From Clostridiales bacterium (GTDB taxonomy: Bacteria > Bacillota > Clostridia > Lachnospirales > Lachnospiraceae), in assembly GCA_021203005.1 (NCBI GenBank), contig JAJQCB010000085.1:1-35856 (forward strand): a DNA stretch of 35,856 bases, given 5' to 3'. The notes below the pieces were generated by a model. That model was not told the origin of the DNA and did not search any database. It saw nothing but the letters and a program-made list of their open reading frames with translations. Numbering within the stretch: position 1 is the stretch's first letter; each line of letters opens with the position of its first letter. Both the position numbers and the translations under genes were made by a program. Below are positions 18,175-27,799 of the stretch, in pieces.

Positions 18175-20297
18175 AATGGGCAGGAATCTGATCGCGGAAA
18201 CCGGGAATGCGGTAATATACAGCAATGGTGAAGATGGCGATACTATTTTTGCAATCAAAAAATATAAAGATGCCGGTCGCGCCATGCAGTTTATGGAGCA
18301 TGAAAAGAAAATCTCCCATGAAATATATGCCAGGACGCAAAAAAGAGAGGCGGTCATTCCGATTCTTGACATCACAGAGGACGGATGCGGGCGCATGATG
18401 TTGAAGAAACACGGACATTTTTTAAATGACCTGATCCCCGAACTGGAAGACAGATATGATAGCAGCAGCACCAGAGGACTTTTGATCCGGCTGAATATCA
18501 TAAAGGAGATACTGACATCTCTGGATACGATCCATTTTTGCGGAATGGATGAGGGAAGCGGTTATGTGCATCTCGATATTCACCCCGGGAATATATTTTT
18601 TGAAAACACGGATATAGAGCATGGACGGATCGGGACAGCGAAATTCCTTGATTTTCTGAGTGCCAGGCCGGTGAGCGGCAACCGTGTGCTGCAGGATGGT
18701 GCGGAATTGATTATTGCAACGCCCGTATATGCGGCGCAGGAATATCTTGAGGGGACTATGGATGCTGTGTGCAGGGCGGCGGACCTGTATTCTGTTGGGA
18801 AAATTTTTTGCAGAATGCTTTTTCGCGGCCCGGTGTCATCGTGGGAAGAGGATCGCCTGAAGTATTCAAAGGCTGCGATTGAGAAAGCGCTGGGAAGCAG
18901 CCTGAGCGCGGACATCATCGCTCCTTTTATCCGGTGTGCCCTGGACAGTAATCCGAGGTACCGCTATCAGACAGCCGGTGAGATGAGACAGGCAGTGGAA
19001 GACATGAGTGCTGTCCTGCGTGACTGTGAGAAGAGAAAGTTTGACAGCGTATTTTCCTATCTGTTCGATCATGGATTCGTATGGAAAGAATCCTGGCTGG
19101 AGGAGTTGGAATGCGGGGAGGGGAAACTCCTGGAATCAGCAAACCGTCTGAAAGAAGCGTTGCTGAGAGACCATATAAGCAGCTCCAAATGTTACTATAT
19201 CTACAGAGGCCTCCGCGGGTTATTAGAGAAAAACAAAAAATGAAATAAGAGAATACGGGAAGATAAAAAATCTGCTGCTGGTATCAGGAGTATCCTGCTG
19301 CAATTATACAGGGCGCAGCAGCGAAGCCATAGAATTGTATGAAGAACTCCGGGCAGATGAAGTGGATATGGAGTTGCAGGATTATCTGGTGCTGCTCAAC
19401 CGGACAGCGGTATCCTATGCAGATTCCCTGGATTATGAGGGAGCCTGCCGTCTGATTGAAAAAAGTATTTCTTCGCTGGAAGCCATAAAAAAGATCAATG
19501 CTGAGATCGCGGGAAATCTTAATTTAAAAGCATCTGCAACCTTTGTGAAAGATCTGGCCCGGGCCTATTCGGCGAAAGGCTGTTACATGACACTCTGCGG
19601 TCGGAATGAGGATGACAGTAAAACGCCGCTATATTACTTTGGCAAAGCACTGGAGGAATTTGGGGAAGATCGCGGGAACCGGAGGATTACGGCATCGCAT
19701 ATCCTGCAGTATGCGATTGAGAAAAAAGACAGAGCTATCTTTGAAAAATATGCTTTGGAAGAGAATTACTTTGGCCTGGAGGATAGCCGGGGAGCAGACA
19801 GATCCCCTGCCCATATTCTGGAAAATCTTCTGTTGCAGGGAGATCCTTACGTGCTCCATGTATTTCTTAAGGGAATTTACAGTTTTTACCTGAATAAGGC
19901 TGATGAGTCTTTTTCAGATATCCTGAAATCCGCTTTGTACCATGAGTTTTTGTGCTTTGAAAAAAATGACCCGATGGAGCTGGTGTTCCGCTGGGCGGGA
20001 ATGATTTTATATGAGAAGAATGGACATAAGGCGGATGCTGATGTGCTTCGCGCGTACAATCTTGCGATGTCATATGTCCCGGAGGCGGAGATCCATCCGG
20101 AGCAGCCAATCAATATTCTGACTCTGGCCACATATCAGTCCAGATACCAGTACAATGAGATAGCTGGTGGGGATAATGAAAAGCTGTATGGGGAGTTTGT
20201 GGAGCATTGCCATCGCTTCGGGGATGAAAGAATTGCAGAGATATACAAAGGAGGACCGGAAAGATTAAATGAAGTCCTGACTTTTGAATATGTATGA
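18158..20297 (+). CDS. Ser/Thr protein kinase with C-terminal TPR-like region, apparently frameshifted at ~19235-19240
   Basis: FAIKKYKDAG...YVHLDIHPGNIFF...KFLDFLSARP (kinase motifs) ends at 19243; a second frame without a good start reads EIREYGKIKNLLLVSGVSCCNYTGRSSEAIELYEEL... to 20297. Removing one A from A6 joins them. Confidence 0.75.
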
Positions 20298-20417
20298 TAC
20301 CAGGGTCAAAAGGTCATGAATGGAGCGCTTGCGGTCCAATTCATGGGTATCATCATATGCATCAGATATATGGATGCCGATTGATATTGTCTGAATAAAG
20401 TGGAGGGAAAATCAGAG

Positions 20418-21545
20418 ATGGAAGAGTATGAGGAGTATTGGGATTTTGAAGCAGGTGAAACAGAGAACTGTCTAGACGATCGATCGCAGATAGAAGAAGT
20501 TGGAGATTTCCGGATTGCTGACCAGCATACCCTTGTGGGAGTAGGCGGTTATATCCGAAAGACAGAGACATATGTCGGGATTCCCGATCACATCAGACGG
20601 ATTGGGGAAAAAGCATTTGCAGGATGCGAGAATCTCATGGCAGTGAATATTCCGGATTCTGTGACAGAGATTGATGCAGGGGCATTTTCCTGCTGTGAAT
20701 CACTGAAGATAATCAAAATTCCGGCTTCGGTAAAAATAATCAGACCGGAAACGTTTGCACATTGCATCCGCCTGAAAAAAGTGATCCTGCCCGATTCGCT
20801 GGAAGCCATACAGGAACATGCGTTTTATCGCTGCAGATCTTTGGATGATATTTGTGTCGCGTCAGATGTCAGGATAGACGAAACAGCGTTTGAGCTTTGT
20901 TCACCGAAATCCCGGACGATCGCATTGTTTTATCCGGGAGATATCGATGACGAGATAATTTCCGGAACAGAGGAGAGGCTGAAAAAGGCAATGCAATCTG
21001 AATATGACTATACATTTTGTCCGGAATACAGGAGTATGGCAGATGCTTATTATAAATCTGATATTCAGATCCTTGTGATAGACGCAAATTTACTTTTTGA
21101 GGAAAATGAAGACTATGAAGGGATTTATCGTGCTCAGATCCGGGAGATGTTTGAAACTTTTGCTTCCCCGGCATTTATGATGGTCAACTATGAAAAATAT
21201 TATTACAACGAAAGGGAAGAAAGCGGTGGGAATGATCTATGGTGCGGTGAAAGCTATCTGAACTCTTTTGTCGCTAATGCCGCTGTTGACGCCGGCTTTG
21301 GTGGAAAAATAACTGACGAAATGTATCATGTTGTTTTCTTTTCCCTTGAAACAGGTGCATTTTATACATTGCGGAAGAGTATGTTTACTGAGGAAGGAGA
21401 TCTGGCGGAGTTTTTGAAAAATTTCGGACGTGGGCTTGACGTAGAGAGATATGGTAAATTGCTGACATTGGATCCGGCGAGCACTCCAATCGAATATTTG
21501 GAATTTTTTCACTGGGATGAAGACGATGAGGAGGATGATGAGTGA
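20418..21545 (+). CDS. BspA-type leucine-rich repeat (LRR_5) protein with acidic C-terminal domain
   Basis: IPDHIRRIGEKAFAGCENLMAVNIPDSVTEIDAGAFSCCESLKIIKIPASVKIIRPETFAHCIRLKKVILPDSL. Confidence 0.88.
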   Translation: MEEYEEYWDFEAGETENCLDDRSQIEEVGDFRIADQHTLVGVGGYIRKTETYVGIPDHIRRIGEKAFAGCENLMAVNIPDSVTEIDAGAFSCCESLKIIKIPASVKIIRPETFAHCIRLKKVILPDSLEAIQEHAFYRCRSLDDICVASDVRIDETAFELCSPKSRTIALFYPGDIDDEIISGTEERLKKAMQSEYDYTFCPEYRSMADAYYKSDIQILVIDANLLFEENEDYEGIYRAQIREMFETFASPAFMMVNYEKYYYNEREESGGNDLWCGESYLNSFVANAAVDAGFGGKITDEMYHVVFFSLETGAFYTLRKSMFTEEGDLAEFLKNFGRGLDVERYGKLLTLDPASTPIEYLEFFHWDEDDEEDDE

Positions 21546-21571
21546 TTAATATATAGGAATCGATTACATGG

Positions 21572-21600
21572 AGCAGTGTTTTTTAACACTGCTTTTTTTT
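21572..21600 (+). terminator. Rho-independent terminator ending the CRISPR-associated operon
   Basis: agcagtgtt-tttt-aacactgct followed by a T tract. Confidence 0.92.
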
Positions 21601-21610
21601 GTGTCCTTTT

Positions 21611-21640
21611 TTCAGGCATCCCTCTGTATTAAAGTATAAT
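21611..21640 (+). promoter_or_regulatory. Candidate promoter for the second operon
   Basis: TATAAT at 21635-21640 with weak -35 TTCAGG at 21611-21616, downstream of the terminator. Confidence 0.35.
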
Positions 21641-21687
21641 CAGAAGCTATGAAAAAGCGGAACTGCTGTCACAGCTCTGAAAGGGGA

Positions 21688-22398
21688 ATGGATATGAAGT
21701 ACAGAAAATATATAGGTTACATAATACCCGGGTTTACGACATATGAGGTGAAGACGGATTATTTCATTATAGAGTCCGGCATTTTAAATAAGAAGTACTC
21801 CTATGTCCCGATACACCAGTTGGCGGATCAGGTTGAACTGAAGCAGACTTTCCTCGGGCGATGGATGGGTGATTTCGGCAGCATTCACTTTACAACTCAT
21901 AATGGAGAAGAGGTGACTTTTTCCCAGATCAAAAAAGCCGGGTATCTGATGCAGGTTCTCCCCGGATTGATCAAAAGTGAAAACATGAGATACGTGGATG
22001 CACTGAACAAGGCCCGCTATGATATGTACAAGGGAAAACCGGCCAGAAAAAATAAACGATATGCAAAATGTTTTGCAGAAAAAAACCGGTTTTATTTTCC
22101 GGGGTTTGAGTCCTACTTTCTGGATCAGGATCAGCTGATCGTCCGGCAGGGGATTTTAAGGAAACAGGAAATGAATATTTACCTGGAAAATTTTGACAGC
22201 ATGTTTCACACAGAACGCTCTTTCGCAGAGCGGGTTCTGGGGTTCGGAACGATATCTTTGAAATGCGGCTCGGAGAAAGTAATCCTGCGTCATATTTCAT
22301 CCGCAGAAGCCATTGCCTGGATTTTAACAAAAACCATACCTCAGGCCAAAATCATTTATTACGCCTATCAGGCTTTTCAGAAGAAAGCAGGGGTGTAG
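21688..22398 (+). CDS. Protein with two bacterial PH-like (bPH_2/DUF304) domains
   Basis: YFIIESGILNKKYSYVPIHQLADQVELKQTFLGRWMGDFGSIHFTT and QLIVRQGILRKQEMNIYLENFDSMFHTERSFAERVLGFGTISLKC. Confidence 0.7.
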   Translation: MDMKYRKYIGYIIPGFTTYEVKTDYFIIESGILNKKYSYVPIHQLADQVELKQTFLGRWMGDFGSIHFTTHNGEEVTFSQIKKAGYLMQVLPGLIKSENMRYVDALNKARYDMYKGKPARKNKRYAKCFAEKNRFYFPGFESYFLDQDQLIVRQGILRKQEMNIYLENFDSMFHTERSFAERVLGFGTISLKCGSEKVILRHISSAEAIAWILTKTIPQAKIIYYAYQAFQKKAGV

Positions 22399-22444
22399 AG
22401 ATATGGAGAGTCATGTTTTTTAAGCCGAAAGGAGATGCAGAAAG

Positions 22445-23062
22445 ATGAATGTACAGGTAAAAAGCAGCAATGGGATCACTTTGGTTCCGGTGGAGACGCG
22501 CCTGATGGCAGAACGCAATATTTTTATTGAGGGCGAGATCAATTCGGAAAGCGCCTGTGAGTTCGTAAAAAAGGTTATGTACTTAAACAGCGAGGATGCG
22601 GAAGAACCGATTCATGTCCTGATCAATTCAAACGGCGGCGAGATCAATGCCGGGATGCTGATGTACGATGTGATCCAGGCCAGTAAAGCGCCGATCCGGA
22701 TGTATTGTATTGGGCACGCCTACAGCATGGCGGCAGTGCTCTTTGCCAGCGGCAATTACGGGCGCTACATGCTGCCGCACGGAGAGCTGATGCTCCATGA
22801 GCCGCTGCTCGGAAACCGGGTGGGAGGGAACTCTTCCTCCATCAAATCGATTTCCGACAGCTTGCAGGAGTCAAAGCGGGTCATGAACCGGATCCTGGCA
22901 AAGCACACGGGGAAAACAGAAAAAGCGGTGGAAAAGGCGACAAATTATGACCATTACTTCAGCCCGGAGGAAAGTATCGCGTTCGGGCTGTGTGATGAGA
23001 TTGTAGGGTTTGACAGAATGATGGAGGATGAAAACGGTTATGGACAAAATGATACTTGGTGA
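22445..23062 (+). CDS. ClpP-like serine protease
   Basis: PIHVLINSNGGEINAGMLMYDVIQASKAPIRMYCIGHAYSMAAVLFASG...PHGELMLHEPL...YDHYFSPEESIAFGLCDEIVG; Ser-His-Asp triad positions retained. Confidence 0.93.
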   Translation: MNVQVKSSNGITLVPVETRLMAERNIFIEGEINSESACEFVKKVMYLNSEDAEEPIHVLINSNGGEINAGMLMYDVIQASKAPIRMYCIGHAYSMAAVLFASGNYGRYMLPHGELMLHEPLLGNRVGGNSSSIKSISDSLQESKRVMNRILAKHTGKTEKAVEKATNYDHYFSPEESIAFGLCDEIVGFDRMMEDENGYGQNDTW

Positions 23063-24299
23063 GAAAGCAGCTTTTAGTACGGATTGTAATGAAACGGGAT
23101 TGAATAATAATGTTTTTGTATGCGGGGGAAGCGGATGCGGGAAGACGTTGTCAATTACCGAACCCCGTCTTCTGGAGACAAAACAGTCCAGCCTGATCGT
23201 GACTGTGACGAAGAGAAGGATCGTACATAAGTATAAGCCGGTGTTTGAGCAGCGGGGTTATAAAGTGGAGGATCTGAATTATGTCAATCCCCTGGAGAGC
23301 AGCGTCGCCTACGACCCGCTGCAATATGTGGCAAGCTATTCCGATATCCGGTTCCTGAGTGAATCTATTGTTATGGCGAACCCGCGCAAGGAGAAGTCCA
23401 CGGGAGCGGATCCCTATTGGGACGAGGCGGCCATTTCACTCTGTTGTGCGGAAATTGCCTACGTTCTCATGACGGATGAAAACGCTACGCTTGCTGATGT
23501 CCTTGCGTTTCATGACAGGATTTCTTTCTGGGACGAGAACGGGCAGATCGCCACTTCTGTTGACAAAAAATTTGATCGTCTGGAGGACAGGGATCCGACC
23601 TGCTATGCGGTATCCTGCTGGAAGTCTTTCCACCAGCTCCCGATCAGGACCGCCGGCTGCGTATTTGGGGCCTTAAATACGACGATCGATACCATCTTCA
23701 GCCCGGAACTGCGCGAAATGATAGCCACGAAGAGACAAGTGGATTTTGAAAAGTTAGCCACGGAAAAAACCGTCCTGTTTGTATCAACGTCTGCTGTGAA
23801 TCCGGCACTCAACTGTTTCATCAATATGTTCTATGCGCAGGCGTTCAAAAGCCTGTTTGAATACGCGGAAAGCCGGCCGGCCGGCTGGCTGCCGATCCCG
23901 GTACATGTGCTTTGCGACGATTTTGCTACAGGCAGCAGGATACTGAATTTCCCGGAATACATCTCTATTTTCCGCGAAAAGCGGATTTCGGTCACGCTGC
24001 TTGTCCAGTCTGAGTCCCAGCTGGAATCGATGTACGGGCCGAACGATGCGACGACGATCATAAACAACTGTGACACCTACCTCTATATGGGCGGGATGGA
24101 TTTAAAGACCGGGAAGTCGATCAGTGAAAGGCTGAACGTGCCTCTGGATGAGGTCCTTTACATGCCGATCGGCCGGGAATACATATTCCGCAGAGGGCAG
24201 AAGCCGGTTGCTACCAGGCGCTATGATATTATGCGGAATGAACTTTATCTGAAAATCACGGAAGAATACGAGAGTAAGATCCGCAAATCGGAACGGTAA
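23040..24299 (+). CDS. VirD4/TraG-like P-loop ATPase (coupling-protein-like), orphan
   Basis: NVFVCGGSGCGKTLSITEPRL (Walker A), VHVLCDDFATGSRI (Walker B), SVTLLVQSESQLESMYGPNDATTIINNCDTYLYMGG typical of VirD4/TraG; start overlaps clpP. Confidence 0.85.
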   Translation: MDKMILGEKAAFSTDCNETGLNNNVFVCGGSGCGKTLSITEPRLLETKQSSLIVTVTKRRIVHKYKPVFEQRGYKVEDLNYVNPLESSVAYDPLQYVASYSDIRFLSESIVMANPRKEKSTGADPYWDEAAISLCCAEIAYVLMTDENATLADVLAFHDRISFWDENGQIATSVDKKFDRLEDRDPTCYAVSCWKSFHQLPIRTAGCVFGALNTTIDTIFSPELREMIATKRQVDFEKLATEKTVLFVSTSAVNPALNCFINMFYAQAFKSLFEYAESRPAGWLPIPVHVLCDDFATGSRILNFPEYISIFREKRISVTLLVQSESQLESMYGPNDATTIINNCDTYLYMGGMDLKTGKSISERLNVPLDEVLYMPIGREYIFRRGQKPVATRRYDIMRNELYLKITEEYESKIRKSER

Positions 24300-24352
24300 A
24301 AAATATTTTTTGTGTCATCGCAGATCTTATCGAAATATGCCATCCTATATGC

Positions 24353-24538
24353 ATGAAGGGAAAGAAGGTCATGAATGAGAAAAGTATGGATGCTTTGAAT
24401 GATTGTTTCCGTAACAAACGTGCCGGTGAATCTGAGGTAATTGCGAAAGCATGCCAAAGAGCAGCGCGTATGAGGGAATGGAAAGAAAAGGAATCCAAAC
24501 AGGAATGCCGGATATATATTCCGGGAAAGGAAGGATGA
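24353..24538 (+). CDS. Small uncharacterised protein, ATGA-coupled to the downstream LRR gene
   Basis: MKGKKVMNEKSMDALNDCFRNKRAGESEVIAKACQRAARMREWKEK...; stop overlaps ATG 24535. Confidence 0.45.
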   Translation: MKGKKVMNEKSMDALNDCFRNKRAGESEVIAKACQRAARMREWKEKESKQECRIYIPGKEG

Positions 24539-25608
24539 AGAAAATGCTGAAATGGAAAGGGAAATACCTGGAAGGAAGATGCGGGGAGGATGCAGCTTAT
24601 AGATTTAATCTGGGTGTGCTTACGATCTCCGGCAGGGGACGGCTGTATGACTATGAATCGAATTACGTCGATGCCGACAGGAAGTTTGATGTATATGAGA
24701 TCATTGCAGATGCCCAGGAAGAGGTGAACGCCAGACAACGGCGGGATCAATGCCGGGATGCTGATGGATGTGATCCGGGCCAGAAAAGCGCCGATCCGGA
24801 TGTTTTGCATCACGGCGCAGTCCCCTGGGCTGATTACAGAAACGATATCCGGCGGGTCTTGATCGAAAAAGGGATAACCAGCATCGGGAACAACATGTTT
24901 GCAGATTGCGTCAACCTTGAATCCGTGGCAATCCCGGAGGGCGTCACGGTGATCGGATACAATGCTTTCCGAAACTGCCGGAACCTGGTAAGAGTATCGT
25001 TTCCGGGCAGCCTTTTCCGTATCCGGTTTCAGGCATTTGAGGGATGCCATAGCCTGACCCGGGCGCTTATTTTCCCAAAGGTTGGGCTGGGCGAAGATGT
25101 TTTTAAAGACTGCCCCAATCTGAAGTTGTATGTCCGGGAGGGCTCTCCTGCCATGAAATATGCTGTCAGGAACAACATAAATTATGTAAATATGGGTATC
25201 GGCACCAGGCAGGGGAAATCCTCAGCCGGCTGTGATGCGGCGAAACAGAGGAAATGCTCAGCTGACAGCGGTGCGGTCTCAGATCAGGGATTCGAGGAAG
25301 AGTTTTTAAAAGTAGTGAAACAGTATCAGCAGGAGTTGTCTGACGCCAGGCAGTTTGTCGGGATTCTGAAAGACTGTTTCCCGGAGGCGGAAAACCAGAA
25401 GCACGTATTTTTGATGGGGGAATTGTCCCGGCTCGGAATCGTGCAGGCAATCCGTGATGCAGAGGAACTTAATGCCATGCTGCTGCAGCGGTATACGAAA
25501 CGCCTCGTTTCTGATTTTGCTGCAGACGAAAGCTGGGCTGCATGGGCGGTATCGCTCTGGTGTAAATCCTACGGGGTAAATGTTTTGGATAAGCCCTGTT
25601 CGATATAA
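24535..25608 (+). CDS. BspA-type LRR_5 protein with a clpP-derived out-of-frame insertion
   Basis: FNLGVLTISGRGRLYDYE...VPWADYRNDIRRVLIEKGITSIGNNMFADCVNLESVAIPEGVTVIGYNAFRNCRNLVRVSFPGSL. Confidence 0.85.
   Translation: MKKMLKWKGKYLEGRCGEDAAYRFNLGVLTISGRGRLYDYESNYVDADRKFDVYEIIADAQEEVNARQRRDQCRDADGCDPGQKSADPDVLHHGAVPWADYRNDIRRVLIEKGITSIGNNMFADCVNLESVAIPEGVTVIGYNAFRNCRNLVRVSFPGSLFRIRFQAFEGCHSLTRALIFPKVGLGEDVFKDCPNLKLYVREGSPAMKYAVRNNINYVNMGIGTRQGKSSAGCDAAKQRKCSADSGAVSDQGFEEEFLKVVKQYQQELSDARQFVGILKDCFPEAENQKHVFLMGELSRLGIVQAIRDAEELNAMLLQRYTKRLVSDFAADESWAAWAVSLWCKSYGVNVLDKPCSI
24737..24808 (+). repeat. clpP-like fossil segment inside the LRR gene, read in a different frame
   Basis: aacggcgggatcaatgccgggatgctgatggatgtgatccgggccagaaaagcgccgatccggatgttttgc closely matches clpP 22631-22708 with two 3-nt gaps. 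Confidence 0.9.
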
Positions 25609-25618
25609 GGTGTTGATT

Positions 25619-26986
25619 ATGAGTAAAAAATGTAAGCTGAAACTTACAGAATGGGAGGACAAACAGATGGAAGGTTCATTGTTGAAGACAGGGACAACGG
25701 TTGTTGCGGAGAATGGTGCCCGTTACACAGTCCGCAGGTTCCTTGGTTCAGGCGGCCAGGGAGAGGTTTACGATGTGGAAAACGGCAGCGGGCAGCCGTT
25801 TGCCCTGAAGTACTATTTTAAACATTCCGCAACAGACACACAAAAGAGTATTCTGAAAAACCTGATCGCGAAGGGGAGCCCGGATCCCTCTTTCCTCTGG
25901 CCGCTGACTCTGGTATGTTCAGGCCGGGAAAATGACGGCGGATTCGGGTACATCATGGCGCTGCGTCCCAAACAGTACAAGAGCATCGCGGATTTAATGA
26001 AGCGCAGGGTGGACCCGGGCTTTTATGCCATCTGCCGTGCCGCGTTCAATCTCACAAAAGGCTACAGGAAACTCCATGAAAGCGGATACTCATACCGGGA
26101 TATCTCCTGGGGGAACGTTTTTTTCACAACGGAGGGGGACATCCTGATCTGTGACAATGACAATATTTCGGTGGATGGAAAGGATGACAGCGGAGTGCTC
26201 GGGACTCCGGGGTTCATGGCGCCGGAACTGGTGGTGGGGAAGGCGAAACCCACCCCCTCCCGGAACACTGATCTGCATTCGCTTGCCGTATTGCTCTTCT
26301 GCATTTTTTTTATCAGCCATCCATTAAACGGCCAGTTGGAGGCGGAGATCAAATGCATGGACATTTATGCCATGGAGCGTCTCTACGGCGCAGATCCGGT
26401 GTTCATATTTGACCCGGAGGATAAGCGGAACCGGCCGGTGAAAGGCGTGCATGATAATGCGCTGATCTACTGGCAGATATATCCGCAGGAGCTGAAAGAT
26501 CTGTTTACACAGGCCTTTACAGTGGGATTGAAGTCGCCAAACAGGCGCGTCACGGAAAAGCAATGGCTGGACGCGATCGCGAACCTGATGAGCGGGATTA
26601 TGATGTGCCCGAAATGTGGCGCCGAGGTTTTTTACGACAGGCAAAAAGAGCTACATGGAGAAGCGCATTCCTGCTGGAACTGTTCGAATACGCTGGCTGT
26701 CCCTCATAAGCTTGTGGCGGGGAAACATAAAGTATTGCTGACTGCTGAAACCAAACTGAAATCACATTCCATTCATGGCGATTTTGATATGGATAAAACA
26801 GTGGCTGCCGTAGTCAGAAATCCGAAAAACCCTCTGTTGTGGGGCATCCGGAATGGTGAGAACGGTGTAAACTGGACATATGTAAAGAAAGATGGGAGCC
26901 AGATCCCTGTCCCGACAGGCCGCGCTGCCGGCATTGTACCCGGCGTGAAGATAAATTTTGGGGACTGTATTGGTGAAATTATCTGA
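25619..26986 (+). CDS. TerY-P triad Ser/Thr kinase with Zn-ribbon and C-terminal FHA-like region
   Basis: FLGSGGQGEVYDV...FALKYY...YSYRDISWGNVFF...ILICDNDNIS...GTPGFMAPELV; CPKCG...CWNC zinc ribbon. Confidence 0.9.
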   Translation: MSKKCKLKLTEWEDKQMEGSLLKTGTTVVAENGARYTVRRFLGSGGQGEVYDVENGSGQPFALKYYFKHSATDTQKSILKNLIAKGSPDPSFLWPLTLVCSGRENDGGFGYIMALRPKQYKSIADLMKRRVDPGFYAICRAAFNLTKGYRKLHESGYSYRDISWGNVFFTTEGDILICDNDNISVDGKDDSGVLGTPGFMAPELVVGKAKPTPSRNTDLHSLAVLLFCIFFISHPLNGQLEAEIKCMDIYAMERLYGADPVFIFDPEDKRNRPVKGVHDNALIYWQIYPQELKDLFTQAFTVGLKSPNRRVTEKQWLDAIANLMSGIMMCPKCGAEVFYDRQKELHGEAHSCWNCSNTLAVPHKLVAGKHKVLLTAETKLKSHSIHGDFDMDKTVAAVVRNPKNPLLWGIRNGENGVNWTYVKKDGSQIPVPTGRAAGIVPGVKINFGDCIGEII

Positions 26987-27037
26987 AACAGAAGAATTAT
27001 GACAAGTAAATTATAAACCTGAAAATCAAAGGAGGAA

Positions 27038-27781
27038 ATGATTATGGCACTGAAATTGAAACGACCCGGCGGAGAATTAGCGACGAGACCACTCCATTTC
27101 TTTTGGATTGTAGACTGTTCCGGCAGTATGTTCGGCGAGAAAATAGGCGCGGTAAACCATGCGATCCAATCCGTGATTCCGGATATGCGGGAGGCAGCGG
27201 AGAGCAACCCCAATGCGCAGCTTTTGGTCCGCACCCTGAGATTTGCGACCGGTGCCTCCTGGATTACGCCCGAACCCGTCCCGATCGAAGATTTTGCCTG
27301 GGACGACCTTGACGCGTCAGGACGGCAGCTGACCAATATGGGCCAGGCCATTGAGATGGTGGCTTCTCAATTAAGAATCCCACCGATGCCTGAGAGGGCG
27401 CTCCCGCCCGTATTGGTCTTGCTCTCGGACGGTCAGCCTACGGATATGGATAATTACAAAAAGAGCCTCAACGATCTGCTTCACCTTCCCTGGGGGAAGA
27501 AGGCTGTCAAAATAGCCATATCCATCGGCAGGGACGCCGACGATACTGTTTTGCAAGATTTTACCGGGAATCCGGAGCTGGTACTGGAAGCTAATAATGC
27601 GTCCATGCTCACCGAAGCCATAAGGTGGGCGTCAACGGCTGTTTCCGCTGTACCCGCTCCTCCATCCAGCATACTGTCTGAGGAGGATAGCAATGGCTCA
27701 CACAGCCCGGCCATGCGGGTACTCAATATCAACAACATTCCGACACCCGACGACGTTATTGATCAGGAGGATGTCTGGTGA
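27038..27781 (+). CDS. terY: vWA (TerY-like) protein
   Basis: HFFWIVDCSGSMFGEKIGAVNHAIQSVIPDMREAAESNPNAQLLVRTLRFATGASW; MIDAS DxSGS; LSDGQPTD. Confidence 0.92.
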   Translation: MIMALKLKRPGGELATRPLHFFWIVDCSGSMFGEKIGAVNHAIQSVIPDMREAAESNPNAQLLVRTLRFATGASWITPEPVPIEDFAWDDLDASGRQLTNMGQAIEMVASQLRIPPMPERALPPVLVLLSDGQPTDMDNYKKSLNDLLHLPWGKKAVKIAISIGRDADDTVLQDFTGNPELVLEANNASMLTEAIRWASTAVSAVPAPPSSILSEEDSNGSHSPAMRVLNINNIPTPDDVIDQEDVW

Positions 27782-27799
27782 AAGTGAGGTGGATGGTAA

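Noticed and set aside
23040-24299. VirD4/TraG-like gene as evidence of an integrative conjugative element
   Set aside because: No relaxase, VirB4, integrase or other conjugation genes seen in the window; operon context favours a repurposed ATPase.
24256-25050. 264-aa minus-strand ORF opposite the LRR gene
   Set aside because: No recognisable motifs; the plus-strand LRR pattern is clear.
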